From NCBI GenBank assembly GCA_021158435.1, contig JAGGUQ010000010.1, positions 1 to 45,492 of the forward strand: a DNA stretch of 45,492 nucleotides, in the 5' to 3' direction. The first letter of the stretch is position 1. Each line of letters begins with the position of its first letter. The DNA comes from a bacterium. GTDB lineage: Bacteria; Patescibacteriota; Patescibacteriia; UBA2591; MWDC01. Under the pieces are notes generated by a model. The model was not told where the DNA came from. It saw only the letters and a program-made list of their open reading frames with translations, and did no database searches. Made by a program: the position numbers and the translations under genes. Shown one piece after another: positions 14,636 through 22,223 of this stretch.

Positions 14636-16831
14636 ATGAGGAAGGATTGGCAAAATTTATTATTAAAAATAATTTACTTTGGTAATATTTTAATTTTATT
14701 CCTGCCTCTTTTAGTCTTAAAAAAGACAATTTTCCCTTTTGTTTTTCCAAAAGTCATATTTTTTAGGATTATTGTAGAGATAATTTTTTTCCTTTGGTTG
14801 GGATTAGCTTTATTATATAATAAAGAATTCAGACCGAATTTAAGAAATCCTTTAGTTCTTAGTTTAAGTATTTTTATTTTTGCTCTTGTTCTTTCAGGAA
14901 TCTTTGGGTTAGATGTTTATCGCTCTTTTTTTTCCAATCAAGAAAGAATGACTGGAGTGATTACCTGGATTCATTTTTGGTTATGGTTCTTGGTTTTAAT
15001 TTCAGTAATTAAAACTCAGAAACAGATTAAATTTCTAATCTGGGCTAGTTTAGTAGTTTGTTTCTTAGTTGGGATTTATGGCTTGGGACAAAAATTAGGC
15101 CTTCAGTTTTTAATTAAGCAGGATCAGGCTCGCTTATGTTCTACTTTGGGAAATCCGATTTTTGTTGGGGCTTATGCCTTAATTAATTTTTTTCTTGCTT
15201 GTTTTATTTTTGTTGAAGAAAAAACTAAGTGGAGATTCTTGGCCTTATTTTTTGCGCTTTTTAGTTTTTTGATTATTCTTTTGTCTGCTTCACGGGGAGT
15301 AATCCTGTCTTTAATAATTGGTTTGATTTTGTGCTTAGGTTTATTGGTTTTTCAGATAAAAAACAGAAAAAAAAGAATTATTTTAGGATTGGTTTTTATT
15401 GGCGCAATTATTGTTTTAACTGCGGGAATTATTTTGATTCAAGGTAGGAATTTTGCCCATAGTCCTGTTTTTTTGCAGAGAATTTCTCATTTAATGGCTA
15501 GTGCCCAAGATAGATTAAATGCCTGGGAAATGGGTATTAATGGTTTTTTAGAAAGGCCTGTTTTAGGCTGGGGATGGGAGAATTACAATTTAATTTATAA
15601 TAAGTATTACAACCCTTCATATTTAAAAAAGGGCCTAGGTGCAACCTGGTTCGACCATTCTCACAATCAGTTAATAGATATTTTAAGCTTAAGTGGGATT
15701 ATTGGGTTTTTCTCTTATTTGCTTATTTTTCTTAGTGTTTTTTGGATTTGGAGGCAGAACAAAAATAAAAAAAGTATTAATTTCTTGCTTAGTTTAGTTG
15801 TTGCTTATTTTATTCAGAATATTTTTGTTTTTGATACACCAGCTCCTTTAATTGGCTTTTTCTTTAGTTTAGCTGTTTTTTATTTAGTCTCTGATAAAAA
15901 TAAAAGAGAGCAAGTAAGCAAAGTCCCTGTTGACAACAGAGAAACAAAGCAGATTAACCTTCCTTTACCTATTTTTGTTCTTTTTTCTTTAATTGTTTTA
16001 ATTTTCTGCTTGTGGAATTTTAACATTTTACCTTTGATAAAATCTTGTCAAGGCTATCAGGCAACGCAGATATCTAAAATTGATCTAGAAAGGGGATTGG
16101 CTTGGTTTTCTAAGTCATTAAATAGCACATCTTTTACTAATCCAGAAATAAGATGCCTTTTAAGCGAAGCTGTTTCTAAGAATATAAATCCGGAAAATAA
16201 AGATATTTATAATTCTGGTTTAAGTTTTGCTATTCAAGAAATGAAAAAGAATGTTGAAGAACATCCTTTAGATGCTCGTTATTGGCTTTATTTAGGAGAA
16301 CTATACGGATTGGCTGCATCTTTGGATAAAGAAAATCTCAGTTTAGCAGAAAGCAGTTTAAAAAAGGCATTAGAGCTTTCCCCACAAAGACAAGAAATAT
16401 ATTATGCTTTAAGCCGAATTAGCATTTTAAAAAAAGATTTTGATAAAGCATTAGATTTAGCAAGAAAAGCTGTAATTTTACAAGGAGATATTGGTATGTC
16501 TTGGTGGAATTTAGGAATTATTTATCTGCTTTCTGGAAAAGAAGAAGAATCTGGAAAAATTTTTGAAAAAGCTGTTTGGGGCAAGCATTATTATGAGCCA
16601 GGCTATGATAAATATATAGCTCAGATTTATCAAAAAGCAGGAGATTATGGAAAAGCCCTTTATTTCTGTGATAAATTGTTTAAAAATTCTCCTGATGACG
16701 TTCAGGGACAGGTTTTTTGTGTTTTTCTTGCTAAACAAGGAGGGAACAGCGAAAAATTAAGTTCTTATTTATCAAAAATACAGGAGAAGCATGAAGATTT
16801 AGCAAGGCAACTAAAAGCACAAATCCAATGA
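14636..16831 (+). CDS. O-antigen ligase-like membrane protein with C-terminal TPRs
   Basis: A 731-aa polytopic protein. About 12 hydrophobic helices lie between residues 8 and 475. The Wzy_C/O-antigen-ligase (PF04932-type) core shows LSASRGVILSLIIG near 216-230 and, in the long external loop, RPVLGWGWENYNLIYNKYY and FDHSHNQLIDILSLSGIIG (about residues 305-360), with the usual Arg and His residues. A soluble C-terminal part from about residue 540 carries TPR helices (ARYWLYLGELYGLA, DFDKALDLARKAV and others). Such proteins transfer or polymerise lipid-linked glycans outside the membrane. A paralogue with the same layout lies at 36.6 kb. pgk overlaps its end by 4 bases. Confidence 0.85.
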   Translation: MRKDWQNLLLKIIYFGNILILFLPLLVLKKTIFPFVFPKVIFFRIIVEIIFFLWLGLALLYNKEFRPNLRNPLVLSLSIFIFALVLSGIFGLDVYRSFFSNQERMTGVITWIHFWLWFLVLISVIKTQKQIKFLIWASLVVCFLVGIYGLGQKLGLQFLIKQDQARLCSTLGNPIFVGAYALINFFLACFIFVEEKTKWRFLALFFALFSFLIILLSASRGVILSLIIGLILCLGLLVFQIKNRKKRIILGLVFIGAIIVLTAGIILIQGRNFAHSPVFLQRISHLMASAQDRLNAWEMGINGFLERPVLGWGWENYNLIYNKYYNPSYLKKGLGATWFDHSHNQLIDILSLSGIIGFFSYLLIFLSVFWIWRQNKNKKSINFLLSLVVAYFIQNIFVFDTPAPLIGFFFSLAVFYLVSDKNKREQVSKVPVDNRETKQINLPLPIFVLFSLIVLIFCLWNFNILPLIKSCQGYQATQISKIDLERGLAWFSKSLNSTSFTNPEIRCLLSEAVSKNINPENKDIYNSGLSFAIQEMKKNVEEHPLDARYWLYLGELYGLAASLDKENLSLAESSLKKALELSPQRQEIYYALSRISILKKDFDKALDLARKAVILQGDIGMSWWNLGIIYLLSGKEEESGKIFEKAVWGKHYYEPGYDKYIAQIYQKAGDYGKALYFCDKLFKNSPDDVQGQVFCVFLAKQGGNSEKLSSYLSKIQEKHEDLARQLKAQIQ

Positions 16832-18021
16832 TGAAATCTGTTAAAATATTAAAAAATTTAAAAAATAAAAGAGCTTTAGTTAGGGTAGATTTTAATTTTA
16901 CTTTAAGAAATGGCCTGCCTTTAGATAGTTTTCGTTTAAAAGCAAGTTTGCCTACTTTAAAGTTGCTTGCCCAGAAAAAAGCGAAGGTTATTTTAATTAG
17001 TCATTTAGGAAAACCCGAAAAAGAAGGGGAAAAGAAGAAATTAAGTTTTAAAAATTTAATTTCATGGCTTGCCCGTCAGGATAAAATTTTGAAGAGCCTA
17101 CAATTTATTGAAAATCCTTTTTCAGAAAGGGCAATTTCTCAAATTCATCAAGCTAAATCAGGGAGTTTTTTCCTTTTGGAAAACATTCGTTTTTGGCCTG
17201 AAGAAAAGCAAAATAATTTTGCTTTTTCTAAAAAACTATCTAAATTAGGAGACATTTATGTTAATGAAGCTTTCTCAGTTTGCCACAGGAAGCATTCTTC
17301 TATAGTTGGTTTGCCAAAATTTTTGCCAAGTTATGCTGGAATTCGTTTGCAAGAAGAAATAACAACTTTAAGGAATGTTTTAGAAAAACCAAAACACCCC
17401 TTTGTTTTAATCTCTGGAGGAGCTAAAATTTCTACAAAAATAGAGCTATTAAGAGGCTTTAAAAGAATAGCTGACTTCATTTTTATTGGCGGGGGTATTG
17501 CTAATACATTTCTTTTTAACAAAGGAATTAATGTTGGCTCTTCTTTTAAGGAAGAAATTAGCTTAGATTCCAGTTTATTAAAACAGAAAAATATTATCAT
17601 ACCTTTTGATGTGGTTATTTTGCAAAAAGATAAAGTAAGAAATATAAAAGTAAAAGATGTTAATTCTTTAAAAGGAGATTTTAAAATTTTAGATATCGGC
17701 AAAGAAAGTGTAGATTTTATTGTAGAAGCTATTAAAAAAGCAAAGATGATTATTTGGAATGGCCCCTTAGGTTATTTTGAGAAAAAGCCTTTTGATAAAG
17801 GAACCAAAAAAATAATTCAAGCACTTTTGCAAACTAAATCGAAGGTTATTCTTGGAGGAGGGGAGACAATTGTTTGTTTTAATCAAGTTAGGGATAATTT
17901 AGTTAAAAATTTAGTTAAAGCAAATCCCAATATTTTTATTTCAACAGGCGGGGGAGCAATGTTAGAATTTCTTTCAGGGAAACGACTTTGTGGAGTTAAG
18001 GCTTTAGAAAATTCAAGATAA
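16828..18021 (+). CDS. pgk: Phosphoglycerate kinase
   Basis: Transfers phosphate from 1,3-bisphosphoglycerate to ADP in glycolysis. Motifs in order: RALVRVDFNFTL near residue 17-28, ISHLGKPEKE, LLENIRFWPEE, NEAFSVCHRKHSS, ISGGAKISTKI near 193, FIGGGIANTFLF, IWNGPLGYFE near 310, GGGETIVC and STGGGAMLEFLSGK near 372. The length of 397 aa is standard. The ATGA overlap with the preceding glycan-ligase gene suggests coupled translation, but the functions are unrelated. gap lies 8 kb away, so the glycolytic genes are scattered. Confidence 0.96.
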   Translation: MMKSVKILKNLKNKRALVRVDFNFTLRNGLPLDSFRLKASLPTLKLLAQKKAKVILISHLGKPEKEGEKKKLSFKNLISWLARQDKILKSLQFIENPFSERAISQIHQAKSGSFFLLENIRFWPEEKQNNFAFSKKLSKLGDIYVNEAFSVCHRKHSSIVGLPKFLPSYAGIRLQEEITTLRNVLEKPKHPFVLISGGAKISTKIELLRGFKRIADFIFIGGGIANTFLFNKGINVGSSFKEEISLDSSLLKQKNIIIPFDVVILQKDKVRNIKVKDVNSLKGDFKILDIGKESVDFIVEAIKKAKMIIWNGPLGYFEKKPFDKGTKKIIQALLQTKSKVILGGGETIVCFNQVRDNLVKNLVKANPNIFISTGGGAMLEFLSGKRLCGVKALENSR

Positions 18022-18081
18022 AATTTTTTAAACATTATATCCCTCCCTTGACTTAAAAATTAGATTTATTAAATTTATTTC

Positions 18082-18096
18082 CAAAGGTCGTTTTGA
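18082..18096. promoter_or_regulatory. CAAAGGTCGTTT motif upstream of hsp20
   Basis: CAAAGGTCGTTTTGA matches 12 bases of the motif at 4329-4340. The TTGACA box at 18093-18098 overlaps it, but I see no -10 at the normal spacing before the ATG. Its role is unknown. Confidence 0.3.
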
Positions 18097-18120
18097 CATA
18101 TTTTAAAATTTAAATTGCTT

Positions 18121-18579
18121 ATGTTGCCTATTACAAAATGGGAACCTTTTAAAGAAATAGAGAGATTTTTTGATGAGGACTTTTGGCCATCTTTACCCAA
18201 AATTAGTTGGGATTTAGCTACAGACGTTTACAGAAAGGGCGGGAAAGTTTTTGTTGAGGTTAATTTGCCTGGGGTAGATCCAAATAAAATAGATATTTCA
18301 ATAGAAGATAATTACCTTAAAGTAAAAGGGTCAAGGGAAGAGAAAAAAGAAACAAAAAAAGGGGATTATTACAGAAAAGAAATAAAAAGAGGTAGTTTTG
18401 AAAGGGTTGTCTTATTGCCAGTAGAAGTGAAAAAAGATAAGGCAAAGGCAGAGTATAAAGGCGGAGTATTAAAGGTGGTAATTCCTGAAAAAGCGCCAAA
18501 AATGGGAAAAACAAAGAAAGTGAAAGTAGAAGTAAAGGACGAGAAAGCAAAAAGTGTTGGGAGAAAAAGCAAGAAATAA
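18121..18579 (+). CDS. Small heat-shock protein Hsp20
   Basis: An ATP-independent holdase of the alpha-crystallin family. The alpha-crystallin domain spans about residues 35-130: TDVYRKGGKVFVEVNLPGV, then KIDISIEDNYLKVKG, YYRKEIKRGSFERVVLLP, and the closing AEYKGGVLKVVIPEK. The A-x-x-x-G-V-L and P-x-x-E patterns are typical. The C-terminus is a Lys-rich tail without a clear I-x-I motif. The ATG at 18121 is preferred over an upstream in-frame TTG at 18115. That gives 152 aa. It lies alone between pgk and the rplJ leader. Confidence 0.93.
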   Translation: MLPITKWEPFKEIERFFDEDFWPSLPKISWDLATDVYRKGGKVFVEVNLPGVDPNKIDISIEDNYLKVKGSREEKKETKKGDYYRKEIKRGSFERVVLLPVEVKKDKAKAEYKGGVLKVVIPEKAPKMGKTKKVKVEVKDEKAKSVGRKSKK

Positions 18580-18590
18580 TAGTTAGGGTA

Positions 18591-18619
18591 TTGACAAAAA
18601 AATTGATTTTTTGTATTTT
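18591..18619 (+). promoter_or_regulatory. Promoter of rplJ-rplL
   Basis: A consensus TTGACA (18591-18596) and TATTTT (18614-18619) are 17 bases apart. The start near 18626 gives a leader of about 150 bases, much the longest in the window. Confidence 0.55.
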
Positions 18620-18653
18620 AGAATAAATAAAGTAAAGTTCTTATAAATTAAAA

Positions 18654-18765
18654 CCAAAGAAAGCAGGGGGTTTAACCTTAAAAAACCTGCCGAGGTTATT
18701 TATGTATTTGTTTTAACTTTTTGTTTTAGTCAAATAAATATACCTGCTTTCTTTGGAAAGCAGGT
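18654..18765 (+). promoter_or_regulatory. rplJ leader with two mutually exclusive helices
   Basis: CCAAAGAAAGCAGG (18654-18667) is the exact reverse complement of CCTGCTTTCTTTGG (18743-18756). The same downstream strand can instead form a local 10-bp hairpin, ACCTGCTTTC (18742-18751) with GAAAGCAGGT (18756-18765). The two cannot coexist. The local hairpin ends 13 bases before the rplJ ATG and covers the only purine-rich stretch. Between the arms, AACCT and AGGTT can pair in a shorter helix. The position and length fit the L10 leader class, in which ribosomal protein L10 (with L7/L12) binds its own mRNA. Which strand state is the OFF form is inference. Confidence 0.7.
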
Positions 18766-18778
18766 AAAATTTATTATT

Positions 18779-19291
18779 ATGCCAAAAACACGCAAACAAA
18801 AAGAAAAAATTATAAAAGAATTAGAGGAAACCTTAACAAAGGCTAAGATTGTTTTATTTACAGACCATTATGGTTTATCAGCCAATGAATTGAATGAACT
18901 AAGGAGCAAGTTAAGGGAGAACAATTGTAAGTATCAAGTGATAAAAAAAACTCTTTTGTGTAAGGTTGTGAATGATAATTTAAAACAAAAAGTTGAGGAA
19001 TTACAAGGGGGCCTAGGTTTAGTTTTTGGACTTGAAGATGAAATTGTTCCAGTGAAAATAGCCAGTAAATTTGCTAAAGAAAAGCAGAATTTTAAGGTTC
19101 TTGGAGGGATTTGGGGGAACGAATATTTAGGAGAACAGGATGCAGCTGATCTAGCAAAATTACCCTCAAAACAAGAATTAACTGCTTTGCTTGTAGGAGG
19201 GTTAAAGGCTCCTTTAACTCGTTTTGTTGGAGATTTGAAGTCTAATTTAGTTAAATTGGTTTATATTTTAGATAGTTTAACAAAAAAGTAA
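18779..19291 (+). CDS. rplJ: Ribosomal protein L10
   Basis: The base of the ribosomal stalk that carries L7/L12 dimers and binds 23S rRNA near the GTPase centre. The family opening KEKIIKELEETLTKAKIVLFTDHYG is split around residues 7-30. The following GLSANELNELRSKLRENN segment and VIKKTLL are typical, as are GLVFGLEDEIVPVKI and the C-terminal helix that binds L7/L12 (ALLVGGLKAPLTRFV..). The length of 170 aa is normal. The start lies directly behind the switchable leader. rplL follows after 2 bases. Confidence 0.95.
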   Translation: MPKTRKQKEKIIKELEETLTKAKIVLFTDHYGLSANELNELRSKLRENNCKYQVIKKTLLCKVVNDNLKQKVEELQGGLGLVFGLEDEIVPVKIASKFAKEKQNFKVLGGIWGNEYLGEQDAADLAKLPSKQELTALLVGGLKAPLTRFVGDLKSNLVKLVYILDSLTKK

Positions 19292-19293
19292 TT

Positions 19294-19734
19294 ATGAGCG
19301 AAGAAAAAAAACAAGAAAAAAAACAAGATGAAAAACAAGAGAAGGAGATTCCAGAAAAGTTTAAAAAAATTATTCAAGAAATAGAAAAGTTGAATATTCT
19401 GGAATTATCTCAGTTAGTAAAGGTCATGGAAGAAAAGTACGATATTTCTCCTGTAGCCATGGCTCCTACTGCTGGAGTTAGCGCAGGACAGGAAGGAGGA
19501 CAAGGGCAAGGCGAAAGTGAGCAGACAGTGTTTAATATAGAATTGACTGATGCAGGAGATAATAAAATAGGAGTGATAAAAGCACTGAGAGAAATTGTTC
19601 AGATTGGCTTAAAAGAGGCAAAGGACTTAGTAGATAATGCTCCTCAGATAGTTAAAGAAGGAGTTTCTCGTGAGGAAGCTGATGAAATTAAAAAGAAGTT
19701 AGAACAAGCTGGAGCAAAGGTTAGCTTGAAATAA
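19294..19734 (+). CDS. rplL: Ribosomal protein L7/L12 with charged N-terminal extension
   Basis: The stalk protein that recruits translation factors. The N-terminal dimerisation domain is KIIQEIEKLNILELSQLVK (about residues 25-43). A Gly/Gln/Ala-rich hinge follows (about 60-78). The C-terminal domain has FNIELTDAGDNKIGVIKALRE, then GLKEAKDLVDNAPQIVKEGV and ends in LEQAGAKVSLK. The length of 146 aa exceeds the usual about 122, because about 20 extra Lys/Glu/Gln residues precede the dimerisation domain. It is the last gene of the operon. Its terminator lies inside the convergent downstream gene. Confidence 0.95.
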   Translation: MSEEKKQEKKQDEKQEKEIPEKFKKIIQEIEKLNILELSQLVKVMEEKYDISPVAMAPTAGVSAGQEGGQGQGESEQTVFNIELTDAGDNKIGVIKALREIVQIGLKEAKDLVDNAPQIVKEGVSREEADEIKKKLEQAGAKVSLK

Positions 19735-19740
19735 CTTCTT

Positions 19741-21738
19741 TTATTTTTTCTCTAAAGGAAAAGAAAATATTCTTGTTCCATTAAGGACAAGAATATTTTC
19801 TTGTTTTTGTTTTATATCTTTTATATCATCCAAGACAGGACTAGAAATTTGTTTAATTAAATTCCCTTCCTTATCATAGATAATGACTCGGTTTGTTTTA
19901 TTTTCTGCTAAATAAAGATATTTTGTTTCAGGAGATGTACTAAAGAAATTAAGTTCAGTGATTAAAGGAAATATATTCTCAAAATTAAATGTTTGTTCTT
20001 CTCCTAGGTAAAATTTGGAAATTAAGCCATTGCTCTTAGCTAAATAAATAGAACCATCAATAGCAAAATTAACAACATTTGTAAAATTGCAGGCTTGATT
20101 TTCTTTTAACCATTTTGCGCCATTAGCAAAACCAGCAATTGTTTCAGGGTATCTAAAAATTTGATTTTGAGTTTTATCCAAGATGTAAATTCTTCCTCCA
20201 TAATAGGCAATGTTTGAAATCTCCTGATTTTCTTCTGATTTTTCAATTTTCAAAGGGGTTAAAGAATTGGTCTTAAGATTAAAGCGACTAATACCATTTT
20301 GTTTATCAACAAGGAGGATATTATCTTTGTCTAAAGAAATTATTTTTTTAATTTCAGGGATGTTTTTAAAGGAAGTAATAGCTTCACCTTGGTTAAGTTT
20401 CAAATTTATTTGATAAAGTGTATTGGTTTGTTTATTAACTAGATAAAAACTATTTTCATCTTTTGTGATTAAGTTTGTTGGGTTGAAAGGTGAGCCAAGG
20501 GTATTTAAATCAAATATAGCTGAAAGTTCAGGTAAATAATGGTATTGATAATTTTCTTCTAAGTAGGTAAGCCATTCTTGGTTTAAGTTATTAAAAACTT
20601 CTTCTGCTGTTTTGCTATTTTTTGGGAAAGATTCGAGGATATTTTTTAAGTCTTCTAAAAGAGATATTTTTTCTTTTTCTTGGGCTGAATCTAATTGTTG
20701 CTTTTTTGTCCTAAATTCAGCAGTGAAATCATCTATTAAAGCTTGTTCTTTTTGTAATTGAGCATTTTTTCTTGAGATAATGATGTTTTGAACAAGTAAA
20801 AGTAAAACAAGGACAACAGAAACAATAATGAATTTTTGCCATTTAGTTAAAGGAAAGAACTCCCTTAAATTTTTTGAAGATTTTTGAGATGACACATTTG
20901 CTTTTATTGAAGGTGATTTGCCTTGTTCAAATTCATAAGTTTGAGGACGAAAAATTTCCTCTATTCTTTCTTCTTCTGTTTTTTCTGATCCTTTTCGTTT
21001 TGCCCTTGTTTTGCTTTGTATTTTTTCTTCTTTTTCTTGTTTATTCTCCTCAATTTCTTGGTTAATTTCTTGTTTTTGGTCTTGTTCTTCTGACTTTAGA
21101 ATGAGGCCAACGAGATTAAAGTTTAACTTTCCCAATGAATCTTCATTTAGACTATTGTTTTTCAAAAGATTGGTTATTCTTTTTTCAGTAAAATAGTCAA
21201 AAAGGTAGCTAAGAGTGAAAAAAAGAATGTCACCTTTTTCAATTTTCCCACTAATAAGATTAACAAATTTATTTTCCTGTTTTTTCTCTGGCTCAATTAT
21301 TTCAACTTTATCTCCACTAATTGAAAGAAAAACAAAATTACCAAACCAAGAACAATATATTTCTTGTTCTTTAATTAAGACAAGATTCAGTTTAATTCGT
21401 TCCACCCAGTTATTTTCATCTCGTAGAGATTCTCTTTTTAGCCATTCATTGATCTGACCAATAAGATTTTCAAAATTATTTTGGATAGATTGGTTTGCTA
21501 AAAGAGGATTATAGTAGTTATCCTCTATATAGGAAGCTAATTTTTCAACAAACTTTTTACTGAATTCTTTTTGTTCTTTTTTAATGGGTTGATAAGAAGA
21601 GAAGTTGGCTAAAATATATATATCCCCAAATTTTTTAAATTTAGCTTGGGCTTTTATAGGGTAAATTAAAGGATAGTTTGTTGCTTTTTGTTGGTTGTTC
21701 CAACAAAAATGGGAAATTTTTATCTGAGTGGTTGCCAT
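19741..21738 (-). CDS. PP2C-like (pseudophosphatase) / transmembrane / beta-propeller protein
   Basis: A 665-aa protein with three parts. Residues about 1-215 resemble a PPM/PP2C phosphatase fold: GDIYILANFSSYQ in place of the usual VADGMGGH strand, LVLIKEQEIYCSWFGNFVFL for the VGDSR strand, and KIEKGDILFFTLSYLFDYF for the GD.LLL.SDGL helix. The metal-binding aspartates are absent, so activity is doubtful. After an acidic Q/E/K linker, one membrane helix (KFIIVSVVLVLLLLVQN, about 300-320) and a coiled-coil segment come next. The last about 265 residues look like beta-propeller blades (FYLVNKQTNTLYQINL, ILLVDKQNGISRFNL, IYILDKTQNQIFRY). The propeller would be extracellular. Function unknown. 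It diverges from tsaB. Confidence 0.7.
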   Translation of the reverse strand: MATTQIKISHFCWNNQQKATNYPLIYPIKAQAKFKKFGDIYILANFSSYQPIKKEQKEFSKKFVEKLASYIEDNYYNPLLANQSIQNNFENLIGQINEWLKRESLRDENNWVERIKLNLVLIKEQEIYCSWFGNFVFLSISGDKVEIIEPEKKQENKFVNLISGKIEKGDILFFTLSYLFDYFTEKRITNLLKNNSLNEDSLGKLNFNLVGLILKSEEQDQKQEINQEIEENKQEKEEKIQSKTRAKRKGSEKTEEERIEEIFRPQTYEFEQGKSPSIKANVSSQKSSKNLREFFPLTKWQKFIIVSVVLVLLLLVQNIIISRKNAQLQKEQALIDDFTAEFRTKKQQLDSAQEKEKISLLEDLKNILESFPKNSKTAEEVFNNLNQEWLTYLEENYQYHYLPELSAIFDLNTLGSPFNPTNLITKDENSFYLVNKQTNTLYQINLKLNQGEAITSFKNIPEIKKIISLDKDNILLVDKQNGISRFNLKTNSLTPLKIEKSEENQEISNIAYYGGRIYILDKTQNQIFRYPETIAGFANGAKWLKENQACNFTNVVNFAIDGSIYLAKSNGLISKFYLGEEQTFNFENIFPLITELNFFSTSPETKYLYLAENKTNRVIIYDKEGNLIKQISSPVLDDIKDIKQKQENILVLNGTRIFSFPLEKK
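19761..19813 (+). terminator. Terminator of rplJ-rplL inside the convergent gene
   Basis: AAGAAAATATTCTTG (19761-19775) is the perfect reverse complement of CAAGAATATTTTCTT (19788-19802). The stem extends by three more pairs with a one-base bulge around the ATTAA loop. TTGTTTTTGTTTT follows. rplL ends at 19734, so the hairpin lies 26 bases downstream but within the last codons of the minus-strand gene. Confidence 0.75.
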
Positions 21739-21779
21739 AATTATAATTTGGAGATATATTGATATTATAAGAATATACT

Positions 21780-22214
21780 ATGCAAACAAAATCTGTAAAG
21801 ACATATATTTACTTTAATACCTTATTCCCCAGAAAAAAAATTTGGCTGATTAGAGAGAATAAAATTATTCAAAGGGTTTATTTTCGCTCAAAGAAAAACA
21901 GAGAAGAGCCGATTTTGTTTTGCTTAGATAAAATTTTAAAAAAATCAAATTTAAAAATTGAAAATATATCAGCTATTATTGTCAATAAAGGGCCAGGACA
22001 TTTTACTAGTGTTCGTAAAATTTTAATAGTTGTAAACATCTTAAGTTGGTATATAGACATCCCTGCTTTTGGTATTGTTTTGAAAGAGGAATTAGATGAG
22101 GAACAAGAAAAAAAATTGGTTAATAAAGCTATTAATCAAGTAAATAAATTAAAAACCAAGCAGATGATTTTGCCAGTTTATTTAAAAGGGGCAGATATAA
22201 AAAAATCTAATTAA
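21780..22214 (+). CDS. tsaB: Short TsaB-like protein (t6A biosynthesis)
   Basis: TsaB is the non-catalytic partner of TsaD in making threonylcarbamoyladenosine at position 37 of ANN-decoding tRNAs. The diagnostic stretch is ENISAIIVNKGPGHFTSVRK near residues 60-80, matching GPGSFTGLR of the family. It is followed by a helix and IDIPAFGIV. The protein has 144 aa where common TsaB has about 220. The C-terminal half of the ASKHA fold is replaced by a short Lys-rich tail. Reduced TsaB is plausible in CPR but makes the assignment less than certain. The start is the first ATG after an AT-rich divergent promoter region (TATTAT near 21762). The ROK kinase gene follows 9 bases later. Confidence 0.72.
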   Translation: MQTKSVKTYIYFNTLFPRKKIWLIRENKIIQRVYFRSKKNREEPILFCLDKILKKSNLKIENISAIIVNKGPGHFTSVRKILIVVNILSWYIDIPAFGIVLKEELDEEQEKKLVNKAINQVNKLKTKQMILPVYLKGADIKKSN

Positions 22215-22223
22215 CAAAGTATT

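Noticed and set aside
20874-21457. Plus-strand open frames inside the PP2C-like gene
   Set aside because: They translate to Phe/Leu/Ser-rich strings opposite a Lys/Glu-rich coding region, a typical antisense artefact.
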